Assembly (NCBI GenBank): GCA_002917075.1
Contig: NTMA01000058.1
Span: 1-64,000, forward strand
Reading direction: 5' to 3'
Length of the DNA: 64,000 bases
Source of the DNA: Hawksworthiomyces lignivorus
Lineage: Eukaryota > Ascomycota > Sordariomycetes > Ophiostomatales > Ophiostomataceae
Shown here: positions 45,985 through 57,483 of the stretch, piece by piece
Position numbering within the stretch: position 1 is the first letter of the stretch
How the letters are laid out: each line of letters starts with the position of its first letter
Notes under the pieces: model-generated
Told to the model about the DNA's origin: nothing
The model's input: only the letters and a program-made list of their open reading frames with translations
Database searches by the model: none
Position numbers and translations under genes: made by a program

Positions 45985-47897
45985 ATGACTTTGGGCTCCT
46001 GGTTCGTGCACCATGTGGTGCGGAACGACGCTGCCAAGCTTGATCCGGTTGAGATCTACAACTGGCGTGTCTTCGCCCTTGCTGCAGCTGTACGTAAAAG
46101 GGAAAAAAGAAGAAAAACAAAGAAAAAAAAATTGAGTGCGAGGCAACGTCACGAATGGAACATGTCTTGCTGACAGCGTTTGTATAATAGGCCTGCTTCG
46201 GCGGCACTCTCTTCGGCATGGACACCGGTATCATCGGCGGCGTCCTGACCATGCCTGACTTCAAGCGCGAGTTCAAGCTCGCCGAGCTCGCCGTCACCGA
46301 CCCGACCGCCGCCGCCAATTTGTCGGCCAACCTGGTCACGGTCATGCAGGCCGGCGCATTTGTCGGCGCCCTGGCTGCCAACCCGATCGGCGACTTCTGG
46401 GGCCGCAAGCCGGGTCTGATCACCGTCTCCATCTTTGCCTTCATCGGCGGCCTCCTGCAGGCCTTCTCGTACGGCCACTTTGCCTGCTTCTACATCGGCC
46501 GCTTCGTCGAGGGCCTGGGTCTGGGCGGCGCCACCATGCTGGCGCCCACCTACGTGTCTGAGAACTCGCCGCGCGCCATCCGCGGTCTGCTCATCGGCTT
46601 CTACCAGCTCTTCGAGACGATGGGCGCCATGATCGCCTTCTTCATCGACTACGGCGCTCTGCTGCACGTCCCCGGCAGCGGCTCCTGGATGGTGCCCCTG
46701 GCCATGCAGTCGCTGCCGCCCGTGCTCATCTTCATCAGCATCCTCTTCTGCCCCGAGTCGCCGCGCTGGCTCGCCAGCAAGGACAACTGGGAGGGCGCCG
46801 CCGGCGTGCTCTCCGACGTCCGCCACCTGCCCGAGGCCCACCCCTACATCCAGCAGGAGCTGCTCGAGCTGCGCGCCCAGCTCGAGGAGGAGCGTCGCTC
46901 CGTGCACGGCTCCGGCTTCTGGGCCCTCCAGAAGGAGTGCTGGCTGGTGCCGGGCAACCGCAAGCGCGCTCTGATGTCGATCGGCCTGATGTTTTGCCAG
47001 CAATGGACGGGAGTATGTGCCTTCCCACTCCCCCCATCTCCCCCCCCCTTTTTTTTTTTTTGGTAGACCCTGCTCGTGTATATGCACGTGTTTTTATTTT
47101 CCTTGTTGCATTAACTAACTGCGCTGCCAGACCAACGCCATCAACTACTATGCCCCGGTCATCTTCACCAACCTCGGCGTCGACGGCACCACGCAGTCGC
47201 TGCTGGCTACCGGCGTGTACGGCATCGTCAAGATGACTAGCTGCGCCATCTTCATCACCTTCCTCGCAGACACGCTGGGCCGCCGCTGGTCGTTTGTGTG
47301 GACCGGATTCTTCATGTCCTTCTGCATGTTCTACCTCGGCTTCTACGTGCGCTTCGACCCCCCCGTCAAGGGCGCCCCCATCCCTGCCGCCGGCTACGTC
47401 GCCCTCGTCATGGTCTACCTCTTCGCCGCCGCCTTCCAGTTCGGCTGGGGCCCCGTCTGCTGGATCTACGTCTCCGAGATCCCCACCAACCGCCTGCGCG
47501 GCTACAACGTCGCCCTCGCCGCCGCCACCCAGTGGCTCTTCAACCTCGTCGTCTCCCGCGTCTCCCCCATCATGCTCATCCACGCTGGCGGGCCCACGGG
47601 CTACGGCACCTACTTCATCTATGCCTCCTTCTGTTTTGCCATGGCCATCGTCGCCTTCTGGGTGCCCGAGACCAAGGGTGTACGTTTCTGCCCCACATCT
47701 CTTCTTTCCTTTTTTTCTCCTATTTGGTGTTTTACTTATACTAATTCGCACGACAGATCTCGCTGGAGCGCATGGACGAGCTGTTCGGCACGGCCGACTT
47801 CTCCAACCTGGAGGACGTGGGCATGGCCGCAAAGCAGGGCGATATCGAGGCCAGCCACTACGAGACGACCGCCGCACCAACAGAAAAGCGAGACTAA
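45985..47897 (+). CDS. MFS sugar/quinate-type permease, 4 exons
   Basis: Exons are 45985-46089, 46191-47012, 47131-47679 and 47757-47897. All introns are phase 0 (donors GTACGT, GTATGT, GTACGT; acceptors ATAG, CCAG, ACAG), giving 538 residues. This is a plasma-membrane transporter of the sugar porter family with about 12 membrane helices. Visible signatures are [14 protein letters not shown] in helix 1, [49 protein letters not shown] across the second intron, [23 protein letters not shown] and PETKG. The C-terminal tail [11 protein letters not shown] is typical. The N-terminus [11 protein letters not shown] resembles fungal quinate permeases, but hexose or other carbohydrate substrates cannot be excluded. 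Confidence 0.94.
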
Positions 47898-48238
47898 GAG
47901 GAGACTGAAAAGAAGGAGGAGAGAGAGTGTTCATACCCAAAAAAAAAGTGACAGAATCTGCCATCTTGACATTGTGTGGAGAAAGCAAGCGTGCATGTGT
48001 TTTTAAAAAAATAAATTCTCATTGTACCCTGCTCTCGGGCAAACTATGGAATTGTATGATGCTAGTAACGAATATAGGGGTATTTGTCACGTTTACGAAA
48101 AATAATTGCCTAGAAAAGATGCGATCAGAGAACAACGTCATGAATGATCTAGGGGAAACCAAGGATGCAAACAAGGACAAGCAGGACTGCTCTCTCTCAA
48201 GACCACGGCACGTCTCGCCACCTCTTTGCGCATTCATT
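47898..48238. other. Convergent 3' flanks
   Basis: A 341-bp gap between the MFS permease (+) and the amino-acid permease (-), containing both 3' ends. Nothing else is seen. Confidence 0.6.
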
Positions 48239-50140
48239 TTAAGCAATCCAGAACCAGACTTTCTCCAGGAAGTTGCGTGGCTGGATGTCGGGCCAGTGGG
48301 CGTCCTCGGCGTCCAGCTCGGCCTTGCCGGTGAAGATGTCGGCCTCCTCGGGAGACTTCCATTTGGTGCGCTTGAGAATCTTCCAGAAGACGAACAGACC
48401 TCCGAAGATGGGAATGCCAATGTAGGCAGAGAGGAAGTCTAGATGATGAGGTGTTAGTCCAATTACATCGCTAACAGGAGAGAGGGACTACAGGCACTCT
48501 AGAGATAGAGAAGGGGCGCAGAGAGGAAGAACAAAGGGACGAAAAGGGACGGAGGGTAAGTTGAAAACGTACTGCTGACATCCCAGTGGCCGTGGACGAA
48601 GACGTCGAAGCCGTTGAAGATGATGATGATGACGAAGAAGGCGAGCGAGGCCCAGGCCAGGAAGGGCTGGAAGCGGCTCTTGAAGACGAGGGTATCGCGG
48701 TCGATGTTGTTGGCCTTGAGGGCCTGGTGGAAGCGCAGGTAGCAGACGCAGATAGAGCTCCAGGTGAAGAGGCCGGCGATGGTGGTGAGGCGCTGAAACC
48801 ACTCAAAGGCCTGCTGGGCGCCGCCGCTGCCGACGGAAAGGTAGGTGAGCAGGCCGATGGAGGCGGTGGCGAGCACGGCGGCGTAGGGCACGCCGGTCTT
48901 GGTGCAGCGCAAGAAGACGGCGGGCGCCTGGCGATTCTGGGCGAGGGCGTACAGGTAGCGGGAGCCGGTGTAGAGGAAGGCGTTGGCGGACGACGAGGCC
49001 GAGGTCAGGATGACGGCGTTGATGATGGAGGGCAGAACCTTGATGCCGGCGTTCTGGATGCCGATGACCCAGGGCGAGGCGGCGGCGCCGGGGGCGCCGC
49101 TGGCCTGCGCGGACAGCAGCCGCGGGTCGTTGGAGGCGACGAGCACGCTGATGGCCAGCGAGCCGAGCACGTAGAAGAGCAGGATGCGCCAGAAGACGCG
49201 GCGCACGGCCTTGGGGATGTTCTTGCGCGGGTTCTCGGCCTCGCCGGCGGCCACAGCGACGACCTCGACGCCGCCGTACGAGAAGGCGGCGTTGACCAGC
49301 GTGGAGAAGAGGCCCAGGAAGCGGCCGGTGTTGCCGGTGCCGTCGTACTCCTTCATGGCGCCCGGGTGCTGCCAGTACCAGAAGCCGAGGCGCTGGTGGT
49401 GCGGGTTGCCGCCCAGCATGACGATGAAGGCCATGATGAGCAGGCCCACGATGGTGATGATCTTGATGGACGCGAAGATGAACTCGGCCTCGCCGTAGAT
49501 GGCGACGGCAAAGATGTTGAGAGCGAGCACGAGCACGAGGATGAGCGAGATCCAGGCCGCTACGTTGATGTCCTGCGCACCCGGCCAGTAGCCGATGACG
49601 ACGGACGCGGCGGAGATTTCGGCGCAGATGGTGATGGAGGACGAGTACCAGTTGTTCCAGCCGACGGCGAAACCGAGCGCGTCGTCGACATAGCGGGCGC
49701 AGAACTGCGGGATGGCACCGGGCAGCGGCAGCCAGGTGGCCATCTCACCGAGGCACTGCATCATGGCGAAGATGGCGAGACCGGTGAAGCTGTAGCCGAG
49801 AATGACCGAGAGCGGGCCGGCCTGCGTGAAGGCAGAGCCAATACCAAGGAAGAGACCGGTGCCAATGGTACCGCCGAGAGCAATGAACTGGATGTGGCGG
49901 GATTTCAGACTGCGCAATGATGCATTAGAGGCGTCTGAAAGCAACAGAGATCTACGCCGGCAGAGGAAGGGGACAAAAATCACAAACAGCAACCTACCCT
50001 CGAGACACATAGCCGTATTCTTCGACCTTCTCGACACTGCCAAGCATGACGCCGCCTTCAACGACCTTGTCCTTGGAGTGCTCTTCGGCACTGCCTTCGT
50101 ACACCGGGAGGTTGGCAACCTCCGCATCTTCTTTCGACAT
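48239..50140 (-). CDS. Amino-acid permease (YAT/APC family), 3 exons
   Basis: Exons are 50140-49998, 49909-48573 and 48438-48239. The introns have donors GTAGGT and GTACGT and acceptors GCAG and CTAG, giving 559 residues. This is a proton-coupled amino-acid uptake system of the plasma membrane with about 12 helices. Signatures are RGLKSRHIQFIALGGTIGTG at the start of helix 1, GEMATWLPLPGAIPQFCARY, GWNNWYSSSITICAEISAA, YGGVEVVAVAAGEAENPRK and ILTSASSSANAFLYTGSRYL. After the last intron comes NFLSAYIGIPIFGGL. The soluble N-terminus (MSKEDAEVANLPVYEG) is acidic with Lys residues suited to ubiquitin-dependent turnover. The substrate range (proline, GABA or general) cannot be fixed by sequence. 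One GATAAG element lies about 190 bp upstream, at 50330. Confidence 0.95.
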
Positions 50141-53100
50141 GGCGCCTCTCTTCTTAGGGGGATGCTCTGCACACTGATGAAGCGTTTTCAAGAAAAGAGG
50201 AAAAAGAGACAAAGTGATACACAGGGACACTGTGCAAGAAGATGCTAAATTAATATGAATAAGGAGGAATAAGAAAAGAATGTATAAGGGGGGGGGGGGG
50301 GGGGGGGGAAGAGACCAGTCGATAAGGGGAACCAGAACTGGGGAGAGTCTGATGCAACAAAACAGGACCCAGCCGTGTGGGAGTGCGGGCTGGTTAAATA
50401 TTTTACTGACGAGCAGATGGGAATTGATGCAGACAAACAAATTGAGCAAGCAGAAGGACGATCAAATGGATGGTGCTCAGAAGTGGCCGTCCCCCTGCTC
50501 TCTGGCTCACTCTCTTGTTTCGTTCCCGAGGTGACACCAGCTGCGGCTGGTCTCAGATTGCGGCAGCACTTGCCAGGATGGTGGGAGGAAGAGGAGGAGG
50601 AAGAAGATCAGCGACTCAAACAGACAGGGTAATAGGGGAACCAAAGACGAGAAAGCTTTGGGGGTGGATCTTCACACAACTTCTGGAAGGCAAATGCTTG
50701 TTTCCGCAAGAGGAGGGCGGGAGTGCAAGAGAAGAGAGCCTGCCATTCTATCGTCCTGTCATCATGTACGAGTATGTCTTTCGTAAAAGATATCCAATAT
50801 CTGCTATCGTGATGCAACTTGTTTCTTCTGCATCTTGTTCCTCAGGCTCTCTAGCAGGCAGAATTAGCTCTCACAGAAGTCATTCTACACCTTCCGTTAC
50901 AAGTAAAGAGAGTCGTGAGACATGGCCGAAGCGCATGCGTATTTTTCTCGGAGAGTCTTGTCAGATCGAGCTGTTTTCACTAGAGCAGGGCGTCAGAGGC
51001 AGACATAGATAGGCACAAATACGACAGAAACGAAGGAGGCGCTGTTGTGCTGCTCCTCTGGCCATCATGGGTCTTGGATATTGACTGACATCAACTGCAG
51101 AGATTAGCACGCACACTCTCCTTTGTTCGAAAGGAGCCAACATCCCACCAATTGTGTGACACGATTCAGCTTCTCTCACGCTATAGCTACGTCCTCTGTC
51201 CTCATTCAACCAGTGCTTTGCGTCGACCCCACAATAGAACAGACAGAGAGTCTAGGCTTCGGACATACAGCATATTGTGTCGCAGTCGTATCGCGCACCC
51301 GGTCTCTAACACGAGGGAGATGTGTGGGTGAGACTGCGAGTGGGGGGAGGAGGCGTTGGTGCGGCCATCTCCCACCGTCGTTAGCAGAACGCCTCTTCCG
51401 CATTATTTGGCCGAGGACCCGCTTTGGCACCGCCGACGCAAATGAGAGAAAACCAGAACCAGCAGCTTGAGGGAAAAGTACTGTGTAAAAAGTGTGGCGC
51501 GGTGTAGCCGCTGAGCACATCGTTCGCAGACGGGCTCTTGCATTGGGTCGTGCCCAGAGGTCCTTCATTGGCACAGCATGGAAACGCAACATCAGGCCTA
51601 TGCGTATCAGCTCCCCGCCGCCACAGCTTGGCGGCAGATGATCGGGTTATTTTGAGCCTGCTCTTGGGGCGCCGACTTCCGTAGAATGCGTCTTTGGTTG
51701 CTCTCGCAGCTAGCACAACATGTACATATGTACTTTCGAAGTCTCCATGTCAAGCCCACCGGGAACTACTAAACTGCCTATCTCTGAATGCCAACATGCC
51801 ATGAGCTAGAGGCATGTACATACTGTATTATGTACGCACGCCATGATCTGGCCGCCGCTCCTTGAAAGATAAGGTACTATGCTAAGCCTCTAGGCGTGCC
51901 ACAATATACTACAGTGTTTAATTATATTATCAATACTGTATCATTTCTGGCAAGGCGTCGTCTTGCTTAACACAGAAAGCAAGACATTGAACACAGAGAT
52001 ACAAGGTCCTGGGAATAAAAATTGCAAAAAGGAATAGAACAAAACACAGGCTTTCATCCAATACTTTGGTTTTTCCATTTTACTCTGATCTGCTGGTTAG
52101 ACATGCTTATCAGTGCGCGACATCTCCAAATGACCTCGACAGTAGTGTCTCTGATGTTAATCTCAGAGGCACTGTGGAAGTGGTGCCTTGCGGTTGGTCT
52201 TTAGCGCAAGAAGTGGGGATCCTCAGCCGCTATCTTCTAGCGGGACGGTGCCTGGCCAGCCAATAGTGGGTCCCAAAACGCTCTCCCTTGCGCTGTAGGG
52301 ACCTCCACTGCAGGGAATAAAGTACGATGCTCGAACGCCCAAAGACAGGGCTTAGAGGAATCCTAACACCCAAATCACATCCCGCCTGATAAGACATGGA
52401 AGTACGAGTACTGTATGTACCTGTGAGACGTACCTTCGCGTACGGCACATGTCGATAGCTCACTTTCTTCGAACCCTCTATGTATACAGAACCTTATTCT
52501 CCTCCGGATGCAGTTAGTCGTCCATCGATTGTTTCCCAAACTTATTGAATAGTCTGGAGACAAGTTAGCCTTGCTCCTCATCATTCTATCTTCGCCAATT
52601 GCGTTTAGGGCACTGCGTAGCCGTACATAGTTTGTCCTCTGTGTGTTTCGTATACACGTATGTATATGCTTTTCAGTTTGGCAGCGTGCAGGGATGTGGC
52701 TGTGGGGTTTCCCTGTCTCGACGAGGAAGGTCGTTCAAAAGGCCAAGGGCGTTCAAATATTGGAGGGATTGCGAATCTGGATGCCGTGATCGATGGCGCA
52801 AAGAGAAATGGTACTTTGTAAATGACTGGAAAGAACCAGCAAAAGGATGTACCTTCAAAGGAAAAGGCTGTAATCGTCGAATACCAACAGCAAAGACAGG
52901 AAGAAACAAGAAGCGCAGCACGCTCAGCAGTGGCTTGCATTGGAAAGCTGATGCAATTGCGATGTCACCAATCACAGAGCAGCACTCACCAAGGGACATG
53001 CGATACACGTATGAGAATGCAGAGGGAATACGCAGAGACGGCCGCTAAGAACAGTGGCAGAGGGAAATTACAAAATTACAAAGTCGAGATGGGATGCATG

Positions 53101-55218
53101 CGCGTCACTTTGTTTCATTTCCCAAGTTCTAGGTGGCATCGAGAATTGGGCCGTAGGTGTGTGTGACCGTGCTGCATTGCACAATGATTAGGCGGCATAA
53201 TGATGTTGCTGTTGCTGCAACGGTGGGGGCAAAGCACTATTTTGCCCGGACATAGCCTGTTGAGGAGGCAAAGCACTTGCGTACAACGACTCCGTGCGAG
53301 TGCGAGCTTAATAAGAGTACGTACAGAGGCGCAAGACAATGAGAAGGAAAAGGCATACAGCGAGCCAGGTATTCGAAATATGTCCCAGATGGGTGGCTGG
53401 GTAGACGGAGCCGATTCCCCATTGCTTCGAAGACTGCATGGCAGTACTCCTGACGTTACTCCGTAGCTCTGCCGGGATTGGAAATTTGCGGGTCGGCTTG
53501 AATGCGAAAGATACGAAGGGTACTATCGCAAAGAGGATCGTCTGTCGACTATAATCAATTAATAGCAGAAAGTCGCCAAACGGCAGTGCGGAGGCTTCAT
53601 AGTTGCGTACAAAGGCACGACGAAAGTTGAAGCCTATCTTGTATACGGAGCGCACGAGAACCAAGGAAAAGAATGTTCTTTTATGATGCAGCTCGTGTAC
53701 TCCGTATTTTGGTTCTATTTTACAGACATTCGTACGGATGCGCACACGCATTCAGACTTCTGTTTCGTACGATGTCCCACCCATGTACAGTCTCCCTCTT
53801 ATCACTCAATGTTCATTCGTCCATTCTAGAGCTGCCTGAACTGGAGGGCAGTCTTACCTCTTCTCCTTTCGACAGTGACATTTCTGCTAAAACGGAGATC
53901 CCCTACCCTAAAGCATGGAGTATCTTGGTGTTTTTTAGCTTCAACTATCTTCTTGCTCCACATCGACTATACTTCCTGCTACTTTCGGCTTGATGCAATT
54001 GATGTAAGTGGCACCATTTGCCGAAAGGGATATGGGTTACAGAACAGCAGAGACCCTCAAGCCAAGCAGCAAATCGGTTTATTCACTGCTTTGCGATAAA
54101 TTAAAAGGCCTCAGTCTGTGCTGCGCCAGCTGGTCGATGCGCCGACTATCCGTCTTTTATAGACTAAGAGTCTTGCGTAAGACCTCCCTGTCTGCGCTGC
54201 CGGCGGCAGCAAAACGGCATCGTACATGTAAATGAAAAAAAAAAACGAGCTTCTCTTATAGGTTACCGAGCAATCAGCTAAATCTGTCTCTTGGCCGTGC
54301 ACAGGGCAAGCACGGCACGAGCCAAAACTGGGCTACGGAGTACTCGTCGTTTTTTTTTTTTCTAGAAGCTTTGGCCCGATACTGCACTGCCTCTTCCCCT
54401 TTTCTCGAAGCAGAAAGAGAAGAAGAAAAAAATGGAGAGACGATGGACAAAACGTGCCAGATTTCCCGAATCAGCCCAGTCTAGCTATACAAACACACCG
54501 AGAGAAGTATCATTGCCCTCTCTCCGCCAGCATGCTGGACAGATAAGGTTATCAACGACGTTATAGCAACGGTTTCGCAATGAACTTGCTGACAGATGCT
54601 GGACAAACCTTGTTTGTTTCTGTCACGACTGTTTGTAAGAGAGCCAAGACTTTTGTGGCGAAACCTTATCTGATGCCTGAGGAGACGCGAGAAGACGCGA
54701 GGAGTGCGATCGGGCGCCCCGAATGCGTCTAGCCTAAGATCAGACACTCCCTTCTGGGGAGCAACACCCCCAATAGCGCATTCTTTGAGCTGTAGTTTCT
54801 CTGCGCTCTTTCTCCATTGCTGACGGCCAATAAGCTCTCAACAGTGCTGTGTGCGCTGCGTAGCCCAACTTGGCAATACGATCCGAAGTGTGCGGCTGAT
54901 ACATACATATGTACATGTATGCTCCTGTCGCAACATTCTGATAAGCTTTCCTGATATCGACATCTTGGCAGCATGCTTCTTTAATTTTACATCACCCATC
55001 CTTATTGCAGAGATTGGCGGCGCCTGCCGATAGAAAATGCTGCACGTGTCTAGCAGCTCCTTTGCCAGCTTCTGGCAGGCAAAGCAAGTTCTTTTGCAGA
55101 TTAGGAAGACGAAATGGTGGTGGCAACAACTTGTACACTGATATCTATTCTGAATCCAAAAAAAAAAGAGATGGCTTGCCTCTGCTGGATGTGATAACCA
55201 AAAACGGGCTTATCTATT
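50141..55218. other. Long gene-poor interval (5.1 kb)
   Basis: Contains the amino-acid permease promoter (with a poly-G tract and one GATAAG) and the 3' flank of the phosphoesterase gene. Open frames up to 180 codons lack coding character. Three TACTCCGTA-type motifs lie at 53457, 53698 and 54334. Confidence 0.5.
50288..50308. repeat. Poly-G tract (21 bp)
   Basis: An uninterrupted G run about 150 bp upstream of the amino-acid permease ATG. Its length may vary or be mis-assembled. Confidence 0.9.
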
Positions 55219-57038
55219 CTATGCATGAAACCAATCGCCAATATGTCGCGCAGCAGCTAGCGGCCAGCCAAAGTACTGCGCGATGGCTTGCAAGGTTAGT
55301 CTTTGCGGCGCTGGCACTTTGTCCACCGGTGCCACTGGCTGCTGTTTCTCCTCCTCTTTCTCCGCTGGCTCGCCGTGCTGCACCGGCGAAGCCGGTTCCT
55401 CTGTGCTGGTCGAGGACGATTCCTCGTCCAGAGCGACCGTAGCCGCGTACTTACACGTCGGGCAGTGCGTGTGCGTGTCGGGCGTCACCGGGTAGACGTC
55501 GCGGCCGTAGGTGGCGTTGAGCGTGACGGCGCCGACGACGGCGCCCGTCTCGAGGCGGATCCAGGTGTCCACGTCGGCGCGGCGGGGGACGCCGCCCTCG
55601 CCGGTGGTGGCGGCGGCAGCGCGCCGCAGGCTGGCCTCGGTGACGCGGACCTGGCGGGCGCCGCGGGTCCAGGAGCCGTAGCCGCCGTAGCCCGAGTGCT
55701 GGCCGAAGCAGAGGTGGACGCCGGTGCCGGCGACGCCGGAGCCAGGCAGGGTGCGGTCGGGCCCCCAGGTGTGGCACCAGGTGTCGCCGTGGTCGTGGCC
55801 CGAGAAGAGGGCGATGACGCCTGCGCCGCCGCCGGCCGCGGCGACGGCACCCATAAACAGCTCGTCCTGGCCGCCGTAGGCGCAGCTGGCGTCGTTGCGG
55901 CCGTCGGCGCACCAGCCCTCGGCCTGCTGCGCCAGCGGCGCGTCGTCGTCGATGCCCGACTGGCGCGCGGGGTCGACGCCCGCCTGCTGCAGCGCGCGGG
56001 ACACGTCGGGCGGGATGTGCACAAACGCCAGCGACGGCAGGACAAACGGCGCGGCGGCCGGCCGCGCCGCCGTCTTCTTGTCGTCATTGTTGTCACCGCT
56101 CTGGGCGGCCAGCGCGGCGGCCGCCCGCGCGTACCGGGCGTGCAGCGCGGCCTGCGTGCGCTCGAACCACGCCACCACGCTGGCGTCGACCCAGTCCTCC
56201 TGGCCGACGCCCTGGCCCGTCGCCGCGTCCCGCTGCTGGTACAGGAAGCCGCCGCGGCTGTCAAAGAACCACAGCAGCAGCTGCGGCGTGCACTGCTCCG
56301 CCGCCGCCGCTGCCGCTGCCGCCGCGTCGCTGCCTGCTGCAGCCGCGCAGTCCGAGCCGTACACCGGCAGGTAGTAGTTGGTCACGCCGGCCTTCTCTGC
56401 GCCCGCGCCCGTCACCATGTTCGCCGTGCGCGCCAGGCCCGGCCACCGCTGCCGCTCGCGTGCCAGCAGCGCCGTCCGCGACAGGTTGTACTGGCTGTCG
56501 TGGTTGCCGTAGGTCGACGCCCACGTCAGGCCGCGGCGCACCATCGGCGCCACGATCTGGTCCAGGTACGTCGTGCTGTTCTCCAGGAACCCGTTCTCGC
56601 CCGTAATGAGATCGCCGTTCAGCACCACTAGGTCCGGCGCCTCGGCGTCCAGCACTGACTCCAGCACGCGCACCGAGTTGATGTCCTGCTGCGGACCCCA
56701 CTGGTCCCAGGCATCTGCGCAGGCGGGGTAGGGAACTGGGCGTTTCTGTAAAGAAAGAAATGCGAAGAGATGGAATACGTACTTTCTCCAAAATGCAGAT
56801 CCTCAAAAATAGAAATCTGAAATGACCCGTCCTTCTTGAATCGTAGCGGTGGTGGCTGACTTGAGGCCGCGCTGTATCTCCGGAGTCTGGCGGCAGCAGC
56901 AGTTAGCCCGCCCGACAGCGACCAGGAAGAGCACGTCACAAATACAACGACAGTGCAAAAAAGTCCGACGCAGGCAAGTATACGCCGGCGACCGCGTATG
57001 GCGAAGGATCGGCAGAGAAATGCGTTGGTGATCATCAT
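55219..57038 (-). CDS. Membrane-anchored calcineurin-like metallophosphoesterase, 2 exons
   Basis: Exon 1 is 57038-56783 and exon 2 is 56714-55219. The 68-bp intron has donor GTACGT and acceptor CGCAG, giving 583 residues. An N-terminal basic stretch and one hydrophobic helix (about residues 20-36, ILACVGLFCTVVVFVTC) indicate a signal anchor, so the enzyme faces the secretory lumen or outside. Metal-binding motifs in order are FEDLHFGE (Asp80, His82), LNGDLITGEN (Asp120), YGNHDSQYN (155-158) and the late SGHDHGDTW. WDQWGPQQDINSVRV is typical of fungal Dcr2-type phosphoesterases. The region from about 180 to 330 contains Ala-rich insertions. The tail is Glu-rich, then LQAIAQYFGWPL. Substrate unknown. 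Confidence 0.92.
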
Positions 57039-57483
57039 GAATGACGTTGTGGAAAGTTGCGCCTCATTGTCTCTTTGTGAGAGAGAGAGGGGGAGATGAA
57101 CAGTGCGTCTTGAAAACCCCTAACAAGGGATGTCTTTAAGCATTTACATTCTGCAAATGGCACTGTCCGAAAGCAAGATACATGGACATTCTGAGGGATA
57201 TTGTTGGGGATCCTTGAGACGGATAATTGCAGATTAATTCTGGCCAGGCCGCGACGGAGGAGACGGAGAACGTGCGCCGACGACTGGGCAAGGCGCTGCG
57301 TCATCACGTGGCGGCACTGTCTCATACTTATAACGGCAGAGTTTCATACCATTTACTCGCATTTAATTTTCTTTTCTTTTATTATTCTGCTTTTATTTTT
57401 ATTTTGCTTTTATTTTCATTTTCATTTATTTTTTACTTATTTTTATTTTTGCTTTTTCTTTTTTGTATTTACAAAAAAAGGGC
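57039..57483. other. Short spacer with T-rich low-complexity tract
   Basis: A 445-bp gap between two minus-strand genes: 5' flank of the phosphoesterase and 3' flank of the dihydropyrimidinase. About 57346-57476 is a TTTTA/TTTTC-rich simple sequence, read as an A-rich 3' UTR on the gene strand. Confidence 0.6.

Noticed and set aside
48586..49920. 444-codon open frame (+) opposite the amino-acid permease
   Set aside because: Antisense shadow; Asp/Glu/Gly-rich reading of membrane-helix codons.
45985..50140. Convergent sugar-type and amino-acid permeases as a possible transport/metabolite cluster
   Set aside because: No biosynthetic enzyme or regulator gene accompanies them; adjacency alone does not support a cluster.
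50470..51012. 180-codon open frame (+) upstream of the amino-acid permease
   Set aside because: No resemblance to known proteins, no codon bias, and it overlaps the likely promoter of the divergent gene.
55303..56631. 442-codon open frame (+) opposite the phosphoesterase
   Set aside because: Antisense shadow caused by GC-ending codons; composition is Arg/Ala/Val-rich without domains.
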